A DNA stretch of 36,697 nucleotides from a virus. The stretch lies in the IMG/VR virus record IMGVR_UViG_3300025889_000371, positions 1 through 36,697 of that record. One strand, 5' to 3'. The translations under genes were made by a program, and so were the position numbers. The notes below the pieces were generated by a model that worked only from the letters and a program-made list of their open reading frames with translations, searched no databases and was not told where the DNA came from. Shown one piece after another: positions 23,368 through 32,444 of this stretch. Every line of letters starts with the position of its first letter. Position 1 is the stretch's first letter.

Positions 23368-24967
23368 GCTTACGGTAACTTCCCCTAACACTGTTGATTG
23401 GGAGAATATGCCCCTTGATGAGATGGCTTACGGTAATGCCATTGATTGCGATCTCACAAAGAGATGTGGCGATCTTATGGTTGATGAGCTAGATTATCTT
23501 GGCTGCCTAGATCTGTATGAGAACTGTTTGTCCTTGATCCTGCCCATCATGGCAGAAGTAGAGAACAAAGGTCTTCTTGTAGACACTGACGAACTAAATG
23601 ATATCGCAAGTCTTCTAGAGACAGAGATCGAAAGAATCGAAGACAAGATGTTTAACATTTTGCCCAAGGGTTCTTTTGAGAAAGGAGAAGTAAACTTTGC
23701 TTCCCCTAAGCAACTAGGAGAGGTCATGTTCAGCAGCAAAGGCTTGAAGATGACTCCTAGAATGTGGTCTGAAAAGACTGGCGAACCCTCCACTAGTGAG
23801 GCACACATTAAAGATCTCTCTAAGGATCTTCGCAGAGACAAGAAAGCTAACGAGAGTCGTATTGAGTTTCTTGATTGCTTGCTTGAATACCGCAAGCGTG
23901 TGAAGCAGTTCAAGACTTATGTTAACGGTATCAAGTCTGCTCTTGAGTACAACGGTGACGGTCGTGTGTACTCGCAATACAACTTCGCAACAGTTGTAAC
24001 GGGCAGACTATCCTGCTCTGCACCGCAAGTTAAAAAGCGTGTGGAAGGAAAGAGGGGGAAGGTCAACAAGATCTTCAAAAAGGGTGTGTCTTTCCACACG
24101 CTACCACGCCCAGACGAAGAAGGTAAGGATAGAGTTAACATCCGAGATATGTTTATCGCGGATAAGGGCTACACATTCCTAGCCGCCGACTATTCCGCAG
24201 CAGAGCTACGGGTTCTTGCTCATGTGTCGCAAGAGCCTAACTTGATCCAAGCGTTTAAGTCTGGAGAAGACCTACACAAGTATACTGCAAGCCTAGTATA
24301 CGGCAAAACAATCGACAAGATCACAAAGAAGGAACGACAGATCGCCAAGAGCGTGAGTTTCCTAATTGTGTATGGCGGTGGTCCTGAGAAACTAGCTGAC
24401 CAAGTAGGCATCTCAATCGAGGAAGCAAAGGATGTTTTCTTCAAGTTCTTCAAAGCTTACCCCGGCATTAAGTTCTGGATGGAAGCCACGGCTGCAAGCA
24501 TTCGTGAGAAGAAGTATTCGGAATCAATCTTTGGTCGCCGTAGACACCTTCCTAATGTGGACTCCCCAAACAACAAGTTGAAGCATCAGGCTATACGACA
24601 AGGCATCAACTTCATCATCCAGAGCAGTGCTTCAGATATCATGCTTCACGGTATCCTTTCTCTGTATGCACGATCACGAAAGATTGGTCTAGAGATTTTG
24701 GCTACCGTACACGACTCCATCGAAGCACAAATCCCTCATGAGAAAATTTCTGAGGCTGCTGAAATTATGAGGTCTTCCTTGTCGGACACCTCAATATTTA
24801 AGAAGTTGTATGACATCGACTTTGCAGTCCCTATGGCTGTGGATGTAGAGATCGGCTCTTCTTTCGGAGACGTAAAGGAAGCCCATTTCGATGAAAAAGG
24901 AAACCTAACCAATGCCCAAGAACTCAGCGAATATGTCCAGACAAAAGCGAATAGTCGTTCTTACTGA
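23366..24967 (+). CDS. DNA polymerase I-family, polymerase half (family A)
   Basis: This 533-residue protein carries the third exonuclease motif (YGNAIDCD, residues 22-29) and the whole family A polymerase core. Motif A is DYSAAELRVLAH (D275), motif B is R324-K328-F332-Y336-G (the E. coli 762 position is Phe), and motif C is VHDSIEAQ with D450, all catalytic acids intact. A stretch of about 25 residues near 225-250 replaces the usual NLQNIP region (RVEGKRGKVNKIFKKG). Together with the upstream gene it makes a normal phage PolA of the UDG-exo-pol type. The start ATG lies in the TAATG overlap. Splitting within the exonuclease domain is odd: the two polypeptides would have to assemble for proofreading. 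Confidence 0.95.
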   Translation: MLTVTSPNTVDWENMPLDEMAYGNAIDCDLTKRCGDLMVDELDYLGCLDLYENCLSLILPIMAEVENKGLLVDTDELNDIASLLETEIERIEDKMFNILPKGSFEKGEVNFASPKQLGEVMFSSKGLKMTPRMWSEKTGEPSTSEAHIKDLSKDLRRDKKANESRIEFLDCLLEYRKRVKQFKTYVNGIKSALEYNGDGRVYSQYNFATVVTGRLSCSAPQVKKRVEGKRGKVNKIFKKGVSFHTLPRPDEEGKDRVNIRDMFIADKGYTFLAADYSAAELRVLAHVSQEPNLIQAFKSGEDLHKYTASLVYGKTIDKITKKERQIAKSVSFLIVYGGGPEKLADQVGISIEEAKDVFFKFFKAYPGIKFWMEATAASIREKKYSESIFGRRRHLPNVDSPNNKLKHQAIRQGINFIIQSSASDIMLHGILSLYARSRKIGLEILATVHDSIEAQIPHEKISEAAEIMRSSLSDTSIFKKLYDIDFAVPMAVDVEIGSSFGDVKEAHFDEKGNLTNAQELSEYVQTKANSRSY

Positions 24968-25970
24968 CCTGCATATAAGGTGTGATTACTATCATGGCTA
25001 TCTGGAAGCTCAGATAGATACCCTAACTAGGCTAGTAAACAGTAAGCCTACCGACATTGTAATTATAAACGGGGATATCTTCCACAAGAGAAACCCCAAA
25101 GGACAGGAGCTTCTAGCTTTTCAGACTCTTCTGGACGGTTTTAAATGCTCGGAGATTATCATTAACAGAGGTAATCACGATACCGTAAGAAAGGGAGATA
25201 GCACCGAAACAACCCTGTCCTTGTTTAGGGACAAGGCTCAGATCTGTGTAGACAGAGAGCGTGTCCATATTGCAGGGCAAGACTTTCACATCATCCCCCA
25301 CTTTGAAGACGATGAGAAGCTGATCGAGTATCTCAAAGAGGCAAGCTCTGAGAAGGCTAATGTCTTTGGTCACTTTGGCTTTGACGGTTGCGTGTCAAAC
25401 GGAGCTTATGCTTATGACTCGTACATCAAGAAGTCTCATGTCAGACCCAACAAAGATGGGTTCGCATTCCTAGGACACATCCATGTTCCAAAGATTTATA
25501 ATGAAAATATCTACCTCCTTGGTACACAGTATACGACCTGCTTTGGAGAAGCAAACAGAACTCTTTACTGTCACGATATCGTGATCGATAAGTCTGGTAT
25601 GAAGGTGAACAGAACTCCTATTGAGTTCGGCATCAAACACTTCCAATGCCACCTTGAAGAGTTGCCACAGTTATCTAAAAAGTTCAACTTCAAGAACTTT
25701 TATAGTTTACTGAGACTCAAGCTAGACCACATGGACGGTGGTGTAGAAGAGGAACTCAAGAACAATATCTTTTCTAAGTACGATATTAACCAACTGGAGA
25801 TTGTCTTTGAAGACATCCTACCAAAGTTTGGTTCTGGTCACGTCCCTCATGCGAGGATTACAACTATTGACGATGACCTTATCGACAAGTACATCACCGA
25901 AAGCGATTCTATCTTTAGCAGATCTGAGTTGCTAGACGGCTTGAATAAAGTTCGATCCTATGAAGATTAA
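24933..25970 (+). CDS. 47: Recombination exonuclease subunit (T4 gp47 / SbcD / Mre11 type)
   Basis: This 345-residue protein is a calcineurin-type metallo-phosphoesterase: VVLTDLHIR (D12, H14), INGDIFHK (G47, D48), RGNHDTVR (N81, H82, D83), then VFGHFGFDG and LGHIHVPK. With gp46 it forms the Mre11-Rad50 complex that resects DNA ends for recombination-dependent replication. I chose the ATG at 24933 because the family core begins a few residues later; an in-frame ATG at 24912 is possible. The start lies inside the polymerase gene (35-base overlap), and the stop overlaps gp46 by 11 bases, the usual pair order. T4 gp47 is 339 residues. Confidence 0.95.
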   Translation: MSRQKRIVVLTDLHIRCDYYHGYLEAQIDTLTRLVNSKPTDIVIINGDIFHKRNPKGQELLAFQTLLDGFKCSEIIINRGNHDTVRKGDSTETTLSLFRDKAQICVDRERVHIAGQDFHIIPHFEDDEKLIEYLKEASSEKANVFGHFGFDGCVSNGAYAYDSYIKKSHVRPNKDGFAFLGHIHVPKIYNENIYLLGTQYTTCFGEANRTLYCHDIVIDKSGMKVNRTPIEFGIKHFQCHLEELPQLSKKFNFKNFYSLLRLKLDHMDGGVEEELKNNIFSKYDINQLEIVFEDILPKFGSGHVPHARITTIDDDLIDKYITESDSIFSRSELLDGLNKVRSYED

Positions 25971-27573
25971 TAGAGTAGAAATAGAAAACTTTCTTTCGGT
26001 CCAAAAGGCTACAATCGACTTCGATAAACTAAGCAATCTAGTTCTTGTTAAAGGCAGGAACAAAGATGTAAAGCCAGAGTCATCTAACGGTGCTGGTAAA
26101 AGCACTATCATCGAAGCGGTTGTGTTTGCACTGTTCGGAAAGACCCTCCGTAAGACTTCTGCAAAAAGCCTCAAGAACTTTAACACGAAAGGTAAGTGTA
26201 GCGTAAAGCTGACCATCAACGATAACATAGTTATCGAAAGAGTCAAAAGTCCGCCTCAACTGAAACTCCACATCAACGGAGTAACGGAGATCCAGGACTC
26301 CATAGCGTCTACACAGAAGCGTCTTGAGTCTCTGCTCAACACGAATATCAACATCTTCCTAGCTTCTATGGTGTTCGGACAAGAGAACAGCATGAGCTTT
26401 CTCACAGCAACCCCGGAAGAGAAGAGAGATATCCTACAAAGCTTTCTGAATATGCAAGAACTGTTTGCACACAGGACTGCGATTAAAAAGCTCAAGTCGC
26501 AATACACAGCAGACAAAAAAGTCAAAACTGCGTTGCTGTCCGAAACCAACGGAAGGATTACTGAGATCTCGGATAAGCTAAAGACTCTCCGTAAATACAG
26601 AGAGGACTATAACAAGCTGATGACTAAGGATCAGAAGTCCTTTCTAAGAAAGCATTCTATGTCTGAGATAAGAGAACTTGAAAAAGTCAAAACTCAGAAG
26701 GAGCAACAGCTACACAAACTAGAGCTAGATTTACAGTCCTTGAACAAGGAGATAGTTTACAACAAAGCTCGCATCGATGCTTTGGAAGACTTCAAGTGCG
26801 AGCATTGTGGAAAGCAGTCATCTGATACAGAGCTAACAATCTCAAACTTGTTTAATGCGGTCAAAGAAAACTCTGAAAAGAAAAAGAAATTAAGTAAAGA
26901 TATCGAATCTCTTAAGAAGAAGATAGACGATATCTCTATCCCTATCTCCGATAGAGAACTAGATGTTGCTGAACAAATCAAAGACAGCAGCAACAAGATC
27001 TCGTTGCTCAACGATGACAAGAAATCAAAGAAGAAAGATGCTTTAAAATACGGAAAAGATCTGGCTGACCATAACAAAGATTATGAAATTATGCGGTTCT
27101 GGGAACAAGCCTTCTCGGAATCTGGCATGGTAAAATTCGTTATCCAGAACATATTGTCGTTTTTTAATGACAGGGCGAACTTTTATCTTAGTACGATCAC
27201 CAAAGGGGTGTTCACCGTAGAGTTCAACGAGACTCTAGAGGAACAACTTTACAATAACGGTACTGAGTGTTTCTTCGACTCACTTTCTGGAGGAGAGAAG
27301 AAGAGGATATCTCTAGCCGTAACTCTAGCCCTTAACGATCTTTTAGTACTTTCTGGAAAAGAAAGATCCAATCTAATCTTCTTTGATGAAGTCGCTGATT
27401 CTCTAGACGAGGTGGGGATGAAGGGACTCCATGAGCTTATCGAAGAGATCACAAAAGAGAAGAAACTCTTTTTGATCACCCACGATGAGTATTTATTATC
27501 CTTGGTAGAGGATGATGCAGAAGTTTTAGATGTCATAAAAAAGAACAAAATAACCTCATATAGCCGTAGATAA
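25960..27573 (+). CDS. 46: Recombination exonuclease ATPase subunit (T4 gp46 / SbcC / Rad50 type)
   Basis: This 537-residue protein is an SMC-like ATPase. The N-terminal half has the Walker A SNGAGKSTIIEAVVFALFG (K47). A long coiled coil (about 170-370) carries one zinc-hook CxxC (C280, C283 in FKCEHCGKQ). The C-terminal half has the ABC signature LSGGEKKRISLA (442-448) and Walker B LIFFDEVADSLDE (D476, E477), then the D-loop and a His switch (LFLITHDEYL). It works with the gp47-type nuclease to process ends for recombination and possibly host DNA breakdown. T4 gp46 is 560 residues, so the length is normal. The stop and the next start (27574) are adjacent. Confidence 0.96.
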   Translation: MKINRVEIENFLSVQKATIDFDKLSNLVLVKGRNKDVKPESSNGAGKSTIIEAVVFALFGKTLRKTSAKSLKNFNTKGKCSVKLTINDNIVIERVKSPPQLKLHINGVTEIQDSIASTQKRLESLLNTNINIFLASMVFGQENSMSFLTATPEEKRDILQSFLNMQELFAHRTAIKKLKSQYTADKKVKTALLSETNGRITEISDKLKTLRKYREDYNKLMTKDQKSFLRKHSMSEIRELEKVKTQKEQQLHKLELDLQSLNKEIVYNKARIDALEDFKCEHCGKQSSDTELTISNLFNAVKENSEKKKKLSKDIESLKKKIDDISIPISDRELDVAEQIKDSSNKISLLNDDKKSKKKDALKYGKDLADHNKDYEIMRFWEQAFSESGMVKFVIQNILSFFNDRANFYLSTITKGVFTVEFNETLEEQLYNNGTECFFDSLSGGEKKRISLAVTLALNDLLVLSGKERSNLIFFDEVADSLDEVGMKGLHELIEEITKEKKLFLITHDEYLLSLVEDDAEVLDVIKKNKITSYSRR

Positions 27574-27867
27574 ATGACCAAACCTATCAATATTAGACCT
27601 TATAAAGATCGTCTTCTCATCTTCCAAAAGGAGATGCCTAAGGAATCAGCAGGAGGTATCATCCTGCCTCCAAGCTCCGCAGGAAAGAAAGTTAACGAAG
27701 GGGTTGTAATCTCTAAAGGACACGATGTTTCGGATAATATTTCAGAAGGCGACTATGTTATTTTTGGAGAATACGACGGAGAGCCGTTGAAATTTGGAGG
27801 AGAGGAGTATCACCTAATCATTGAAGAGGACATTAGAGCAGTACTAGAACAAGAAGATGGAAATTAA
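27574..27867 (+). CDS. groES: Co-chaperonin GroES
   Basis: This 97-residue protein has the same length as bacterial GroES and the full fold: INIRPYKDRLLIF, then the mobile loop KEMPKESAGGIILPPSS (GGIIL contacts GroEL), then VNEGVVISKG, GDYVIFGEYDGEPL and the closing EEDIRAVLEQE. In T4 the unrelated-sequence gp31 replaces GroES to fold gp23; this phage carries a canonical GroES instead, probably to let host GroEL fold the capsid protein. It lies in the replication operon and overlaps the reductase start by 11 bases. No GroEL gene is in the window. Confidence 0.96.
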   Translation: MTKPINIRPYKDRLLIFQKEMPKESAGGIILPPSSAGKKVNEGVVISKGHDVSDNISEGDYVIFGEYDGEPLKFGGEEYHLIIEEDIRAVLEQEDGN

Positions 27868-29758
27868 AGAGAACTCATTAAGCGAAACTATTTTTCGGGA
27901 CAAGTATGCCTTCCCCGGTGAGACCAAGTGGAAGGAGTTAGCCAGACGGGTTTCAAAATCAGCGGCTATCGCTGAACAACCCGAAGATGTAGCAAACACA
28001 GAGAAGAAGTTTTTTGACGCTATTAACTCGGGAGACTTCTGTCCTGGAGGCAGGATTCTATTTGGATCGGGAAGACCAAAACAGAACCTACTTAACTGCT
28101 ATGTTCTAGATCCAGAGGACAGCGTTGACAGCATTTCAAAGACCATCGCGGATATGTACAAGATCTCCTGCGGAGGTGGCGGTATCGGTTTCAACTTCTC
28201 AAAGATTCGTCCCAAGGGCGATGACATCTCAAACATCCCCAATAGCGCACCAGGATCTATTTCTGTAATGCGTATGGTCAATGAGATCGGAAACCATGTA
28301 CGCGCTGGTAAGAATCGTAGAACCGCTCTCATGGCGATCCTCAATGTTGGTCACCCAGACCTCCTTGAGTTCCTAGAGGTCAAGCTAGATCGTGGAGAGC
28401 TTACCAACTTTAACATCTCAGTAGCCATCACCAACCGCTTTATCGAAGCTGTTGAAAACGACGAAGAATGGCACTTTACTTTCGGCGGTAGACACCAGAA
28501 GTATTACCGCTATTCTGTAGAGCGAACTTCAAGCGGTGAAATGGAAAAGATTCATGTCGTGGCTAAGTCAGAAGAAGACGCCTTGAATCGTGCAAAAATC
28601 CATCACCTAAAGAGCTTTGATGATACTTTTGATAACGCTGTGCATGATCCCCTTATGGCAAAGACCGTATGGGATATGTTAGTTACCAACGCTATTGAAT
28701 GCGGCGAACCAGGAATCTTTAACATCGATTTTGCTAATGAATACACCAATGTCTCTTATGCAGAGTATATGCCAAGCACTAATCCCTGCGGCGAAGAAGT
28801 TCTCCCAGCTTATGGTAACTGTTGCTTGGGTCATATTAATCTTGCGAACATGGTCAGCGATGATGGCATTATTGATTGGAAACGCCTTGCGAGAACAGTT
28901 CGTACTGGTGTTCGCTTCCTTGATAACATTCTCACCGTAAACCATTTCCCAATCCCAGAATGCCGAGAAGCTGGTATGAGAACTCGTCGTATCGGTCTAG
29001 GTGTTACTGGCTTCCACTATATGCTTATCAAAGCTGGATACAGGTACGGCAGTGAAAGTTGCGTAGAGTTTACGGAGCGTCTGTTTGATACCATTCGTAA
29101 CGAGGCTTACAAAGCATCTATGTACTTAGCAAGAGATAAAGGATCTTATGAGGCATATGACTGGCACAAACTCAAGCAAGAAAAATACTTTAAGACACTC
29201 CCTTCTAGAATCCGTTATGATATTCGTAGATACGGTCTTCGTAACGGTGTCATTCTCACTGTTGCTCCTACTGGTACTATCAGTATGGTCCTTGGGGTGT
29301 CTACTGGCATTGAGCCTATCTTTGCTCCAATCTATCGCAGACGCTGGAGAACGGGTACTGATGGCGTTTGGAATGAAACGGTCGTAGTAGATCCTTTGTT
29401 CAAGGACGCTTTCTTGCGAGGAAAAGATCTTTCACACATTGTAGGTGCTTATGATGTAAGCCCTGAGGAGCATATCAAGATGCAAGCTGTCATTCAATCC
29501 CGTATTGATTCAGCCGTATCAAAGACTTGCAACCTATCAAAGGACTTTGAAGTCACCGAAGATGTGAAAGAAACTCTTCTTGAATATGCCCGTGAGATGA
29601 AAGGATTTACCTTCTACAAAGCTGGCTCCAGAGGCAACGAACCTCTGGAAATTATCAGCCAACATGATGTAGACTTGGATAAGATTATTCACGAAGAGAA
29701 GGTAGAGTTCGTCACAGAGTCGAGAGACGATTGTGCTACAGGAGCGTGTGAACTATAA
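27857..29758 (+). CDS. nrdJ: Ribonucleotide reductase, class II (adenosylcobalamin-dependent, NrdJ)
   Basis: This 633-residue protein is a B12-dependent reductase making dNTPs from ribonucleotides. The thiyl radical Cys is in TNPCGEEVLP (C311), paired redox cysteines are C81 (LLNCYVLD) and C322 in NCCLGHINL, 11 residues after C311 as in known NrdJ, and the C-terminal CATGACEL (C626, C631) is the reductant tail. GGGGIGFNFS and TGTISMVLGVSTGIEPIFAP are typical loops. There is no N-terminal ATP cone, so activity regulation by dATP is unlikely. No NrdB partner is present or needed. The host must supply or take up cobalamin. It starts 11 bases inside the GroES end and overlaps the next gene by one base. 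Confidence 0.95.
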   Translation: MEIKENSLSETIFRDKYAFPGETKWKELARRVSKSAAIAEQPEDVANTEKKFFDAINSGDFCPGGRILFGSGRPKQNLLNCYVLDPEDSVDSISKTIADMYKISCGGGGIGFNFSKIRPKGDDISNIPNSAPGSISVMRMVNEIGNHVRAGKNRRTALMAILNVGHPDLLEFLEVKLDRGELTNFNISVAITNRFIEAVENDEEWHFTFGGRHQKYYRYSVERTSSGEMEKIHVVAKSEEDALNRAKIHHLKSFDDTFDNAVHDPLMAKTVWDMLVTNAIECGEPGIFNIDFANEYTNVSYAEYMPSTNPCGEEVLPAYGNCCLGHINLANMVSDDGIIDWKRLARTVRTGVRFLDNILTVNHFPIPECREAGMRTRRIGLGVTGFHYMLIKAGYRYGSESCVEFTERLFDTIRNEAYKASMYLARDKGSYEAYDWHKLKQEKYFKTLPSRIRYDIRRYGLRNGVILTVAPTGTISMVLGVSTGIEPIFAPIYRRRWRTGTDGVWNETVVVDPLFKDAFLRGKDLSHIVGAYDVSPEEHIKMQAVIQSRIDSAVSKTCNLSKDFEVTEDVKETLLEYAREMKGFTFYKAGSRGNEPLEIISQHDVDLDKIIHEEKVEFVTESRDDCATGACEL

Positions 29759-30360
29759 TGGGTTGCATTCATCACAGTAAGAAAGGAGTGTTCAACAAGA
29801 GTACCCAAAAGCTAGAATACTTTTGTAAAGACTGTGGTGAACCTGTGGAGAAAAAGAAGAAAGGAATCTTCGCGGGGGACACTAACACAGAAGAGTTTAC
29901 AGAGTTTACATTTGAATGTGAAAACAACGAATGTGAAATTGAATACTTTGAACTTGACTTAGAAGAACCTCCCGCAAAGATTCCTCATTATAAGTCCTGC
30001 CCAAACTGTGGCGGTCGTTCTGACTATACTCCCCAGATACAGATATGGCATACTGTTCAGGGAGAAGGTTCAGGAACTAAACTTAACATAGAGGACAGGA
30101 AGGAATACGAAAGAAAATGGATAGAAACCGAAGTTGAAAACACAAGAAAGCAAGTCGATACAGGTGGGGAAGGAGGTGCTTCTCCTTACGCCAAGTATAC
30201 GATGAACAAAGAACATTTAGCAAAACAAGGAAGACTAAAAAGAGTTTCAAAGAAAACAGCTAACGAAAGAATGAAAGCAGGAAAAAAAGTAGCCTTGGAA
30301 ACCTCCAAGGTTATGTCCGAAAACGATAAAAGATTTACAGGAAAAAGACACGATGGTTAA
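29758..30360 (+). CDS. Zinc-ribbon protein, function unknown
   Basis: This 200-residue protein carries three Cys pairs: FCKDCG (about 22-27), CENNEC (59-64) and SCPNCGG (80-86). The first and third are ordinary zinc ribbons. The C-terminal half is basic and helical (WIETEVENTRKQVDTGGEGG, SPYAKYTMNKEHLAKQGRLK, then Lys-rich). The arrangement of a short zinc ribbon then a basic tail resembles phage FmdB-like proteins of unknown role. It sits between the reductase and the dUTPase, and its start overlaps the reductase stop (TAATG), so it could be part of nucleotide or replication regulation, but that is inference. The stop overlaps the dUTPase start by 8 bases. Confidence 0.75.
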   Translation: MGCIHHSKKGVFNKSTQKLEYFCKDCGEPVEKKKKGIFAGDTNTEEFTEFTFECENNECEIEYFELDLEEPPAKIPHYKSCPNCGGRSDYTPQIQIWHTVQGEGSGTKLNIEDRKEYERKWIETEVENTRKQVDTGGEGGASPYAKYTMNKEHLAKQGRLKRVSKKTANERMKAGKKVALETSKVMSENDKRFTGKRHDG

Positions 30361-30793
30361 TGTATTTTGTGAAGACGGTTGTAAGATCTACAAAGGAAGT
30401 CCAGAAGCTAACGCTTGGGACCTAAGATCAAAAATAAATGCAACAATAGAGAAAGGAGAAACAGTAAAAATTCCTACGGGTGTATACTGTGGGTTTGGCA
30501 AAGGAGAGTATGGATTGGTTCTGCCTAGAAGTTCAATGGGCAAAAAAGGAATCTTCATTCCAAACTCACCTGGACTTATCGACACAGATTACAGGGGAGA
30601 GATTTGCGTTCTACTTTCTAATGTAGGCTCTGAAACCATGTATATCCTACCTGGATCAAGAATTGCACAATTAATGTTCCAGCCAGACACTTCTGTTACT
30701 CCAACATTTATGACTAAAAGCCTCTGGGATGTCTTTAATAAGGCGTACCCAACCGAAAGAGGTGAAGGCGGCTTTGGGTCAACAGGAGAATAA
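30353..30793 (+). CDS. dut: Trimeric dUTPase
   Basis: This 146-residue enzyme hydrolyses dUTP to dUMP and pyrophosphate, preventing uracil in phage DNA and feeding thymidylate synthesis. All five motifs are present: AWDLRS (I), LPRSSMG (II), GLIDTDYRGEI with the catalytic Asp (III), GSRIAQLMFQP (IV) and the glycine-rich RGEGGFGSTG (V). Length matches the usual 140-155. It lies between the zinc-ribbon protein and the helicase. The stop overlaps the helicase start by one base. It complements the reductase and fits the UDG-like domain fused to the polymerase, a theme of handling uracil. Confident assignment. Confidence 0.97.
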   Translation: MVNVFCEDGCKIYKGSPEANAWDLRSKINATIEKGETVKIPTGVYCGFGKGEYGLVLPRSSMGKKGIFIPNSPGLIDTDYRGEICVLLSNVGSETMYILPGSRIAQLMFQPDTSVTPTFMTKSLWDVFNKAYPTERGEGGFGSTGE

Positions 30794-32091
30794 TGTCAAC
30801 CTATCGTTTTGAAGATTCGATTCAAAGAGGAATCATCTACTTGTGCAAGTCCGACAAGGACTTTTTCTTGCAGGTGCTTCCTCTGATGAAACCTTCTTAT
30901 TTTGATGCACTATCGCATCAGAATATTTTTCAATCTATAACCGATCACTATGAGAAGTACAAGCAGCTTCCTAACGATGACTTCATCATTGAGGAGTGCA
31001 AAAAGAAAGTAAAAAAGATAGAACATATCAGTGAGTACAAGACCGAACTTGAGAGCGTAAACTCGGTTGATGTTTCTTCTCTCAACAATCGTGATTACTT
31101 ACTGGAGAAGGTTGAAGACTTCGCACAACACCAAGCAGTAGCTGGTGCTTTGGTAGAGTCTGTAGATCTTCTTAAGGATGGCAAGGTTGATAGCATCCCG
31201 ACTATGCTTCGTGAGGCAATGAATGTCGGTCGTAGCATCGACATCGGGCAATCGTACTTTGATGATATTGACGCTCGCTATGATAGGCTGACCGACGATT
31301 CACACAGAGTTACCTTCAAGACCCCGTTCCCATACATGAACGAAAAGGTTCTTGAAGGAGGTATCTCTAAGAAAGAACTCGCTATGGTTGTTGCTCCTCC
31401 CGGAGTAGGTAAGTCTCTTTACCTTGTCAACCAAGCAGCGGTAGCAATGGCGGAAGGTAGAAATGTTCTTTACATCTCTCTTGAGATGTCTGAGGATAGA
31501 GTATCCCAAAGACTTGACTCCATTATTACAAAGGTTCCTCAAAGCAGAATCAGAACTGACAGAGAGGAAGTAAAGAGGAGACTCGGTGTTGTACGCAAGA
31601 AGTATCCTAACTTCGGTAAGCTGGTGATCAAGGAGTTTCCAACTAAGCGTTGCACGGTTAATGGCCTTCGTGCTTATCTAAACCAATTAAAGAACTTCTC
31701 TGATTTTGAGCCTGACATCTTGATCGTGGACTACCTTGAGATCATGAGTACGGATTCGTCTATGCCTGAGTACAAGTCTCAAGAGATTCTCGCCCAAGAA
31801 CTAAGAGGTTTGGCGGTAGAGAACGACCTAGCAGTATGGACGGCAACTCAGACCAACCGACAAGGTAAGTCCGTGGACATCATTAAGGACACAGAACTCG
31901 CAGACTCTTACGGAAAGATTCGTACCTGCGACTTTGTAATCTCACTTAACCAGAACGCAGAAGAGCGAGATGGAGGAGAAGGCAGAGTCCATGTTATGAA
32001 GAACCGAAACGGTAGACCAGGAGACACCTTCAGAATCGAGTTCCAGTATGATGTACTCGTTATGAAGCAAGCACCCCCATCAAACCAATGA
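30793..32091 (+). CDS. 41: Replicative DNA helicase, DnaB/gp41 type
   Basis: This 432-residue protein has the RecA-like hexameric helicase core: Walker A APPGVGKSLYL (residues 201-211, K207), LYISLEMSEDRVSQRL (the DnaB H1a-like stretch), Walker B DILIVDYLEIM (D313), the sensor WTATQTNRQGKS, and a KNRNGRPGDTFRIEF closing segment. The N-terminal 190 residues are a helical domain that binds primase and loader. It drives the replication fork 5'-3' on the lagging strand. T4 gp41 is 475 residues. It fits a PolA replisome as in T7-like systems, where helicase and polymerase couple, though no primase domain is fused here. The stop overlaps the next start by 4 bases. Confidence 0.95.
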   Translation: MSTYRFEDSIQRGIIYLCKSDKDFFLQVLPLMKPSYFDALSHQNIFQSITDHYEKYKQLPNDDFIIEECKKKVKKIEHISEYKTELESVNSVDVSSLNNRDYLLEKVEDFAQHQAVAGALVESVDLLKDGKVDSIPTMLREAMNVGRSIDIGQSYFDDIDARYDRLTDDSHRVTFKTPFPYMNEKVLEGGISKKELAMVVAPPGVGKSLYLVNQAAVAMAEGRNVLYISLEMSEDRVSQRLDSIITKVPQSRIRTDREEVKRRLGVVRKKYPNFGKLVIKEFPTKRCTVNGLRAYLNQLKNFSDFEPDILIVDYLEIMSTDSSMPEYKSQEILAQELRGLAVENDLAVWTATQTNRQGKSVDIIKDTELADSYGKIRTCDFVISLNQNAEERDGGEGRVHVMKNRNGRPGDTFRIEFQYDVLVMKQAPPSNQ

Positions 32092-32444
32092 ACAGACCAG
32101 ATGTAATCAACTATGCAGGACTAAAGTTTACCGTTAGGTATACTCCAGACCCCTACAAGTCTTGGGACTCATGGGGATATGTAGACTTCGCAAAAAATCA
32201 AATCACGATTGCAACGAAATCTGAAGGCAAGCCTATCGCTGAGATAAGTATTGCTCAAACTTTGCTGCACGAAGTCTGTCATATTGTGTTGGAGTATGCT
32301 GGTATGGGAGGTTCTACCGATATGTTTGAACCTACTAACGAGTACCTGACATCGTTGATGTCATCTGGATTTACACAACTTTACTTACAAAACCCCGACC
32401 TCATAGAGTACCTTAACGAGACTTTTTACGATGAAACTAACTAA
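32088..32444 (+). CDS. Small putative zinc metalloprotease (HExxH)
   Basis: This 118-residue protein contains the zinc-binding motif LLHEVCHIVLEY (H61, E62, H65) followed by FEPTNEYLTSLMSSGFTQL, where the Glu or Asp could be the third ligand. Such small HExxH proteins are found in phages and in ImmA-like antirepressor proteases, but I cannot assign a substrate. The N-terminal 55 residues (TVRYTPDPYKSWDSWGYVDF) form a beta-rich cap. It lies between the helicase and the UvsY-like gene and is co-translated with both (4- and 14-base overlaps). It might cleave a host or replication factor; alternatively it is only structurally metal-bound. Confidence 0.65.
   Translation: MNRPDVINYAGLKFTVRYTPDPYKSWDSWGYVDFAKNQITIATKSEGKPIAEISIAQTLLHEVCHIVLEYAGMGGSTDMFEPTNEYLTSLMSSGFTQLYLQNPDLIEYLNETFYDETN

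Noticed and set aside
23358-23369. Programmed ribosomal frameshift joining the two polymerase halves
   Set aside because: No X-XXY-YYZ slippery heptamer or strong downstream stem is visible; reinitiation at TAATG or mutation explains it better.
27249-27590. 113-codon minus-strand frame over the end of gp46
   Set aside because: It covers the essential ABC signature and Walker B of gp46 and has no own motif.
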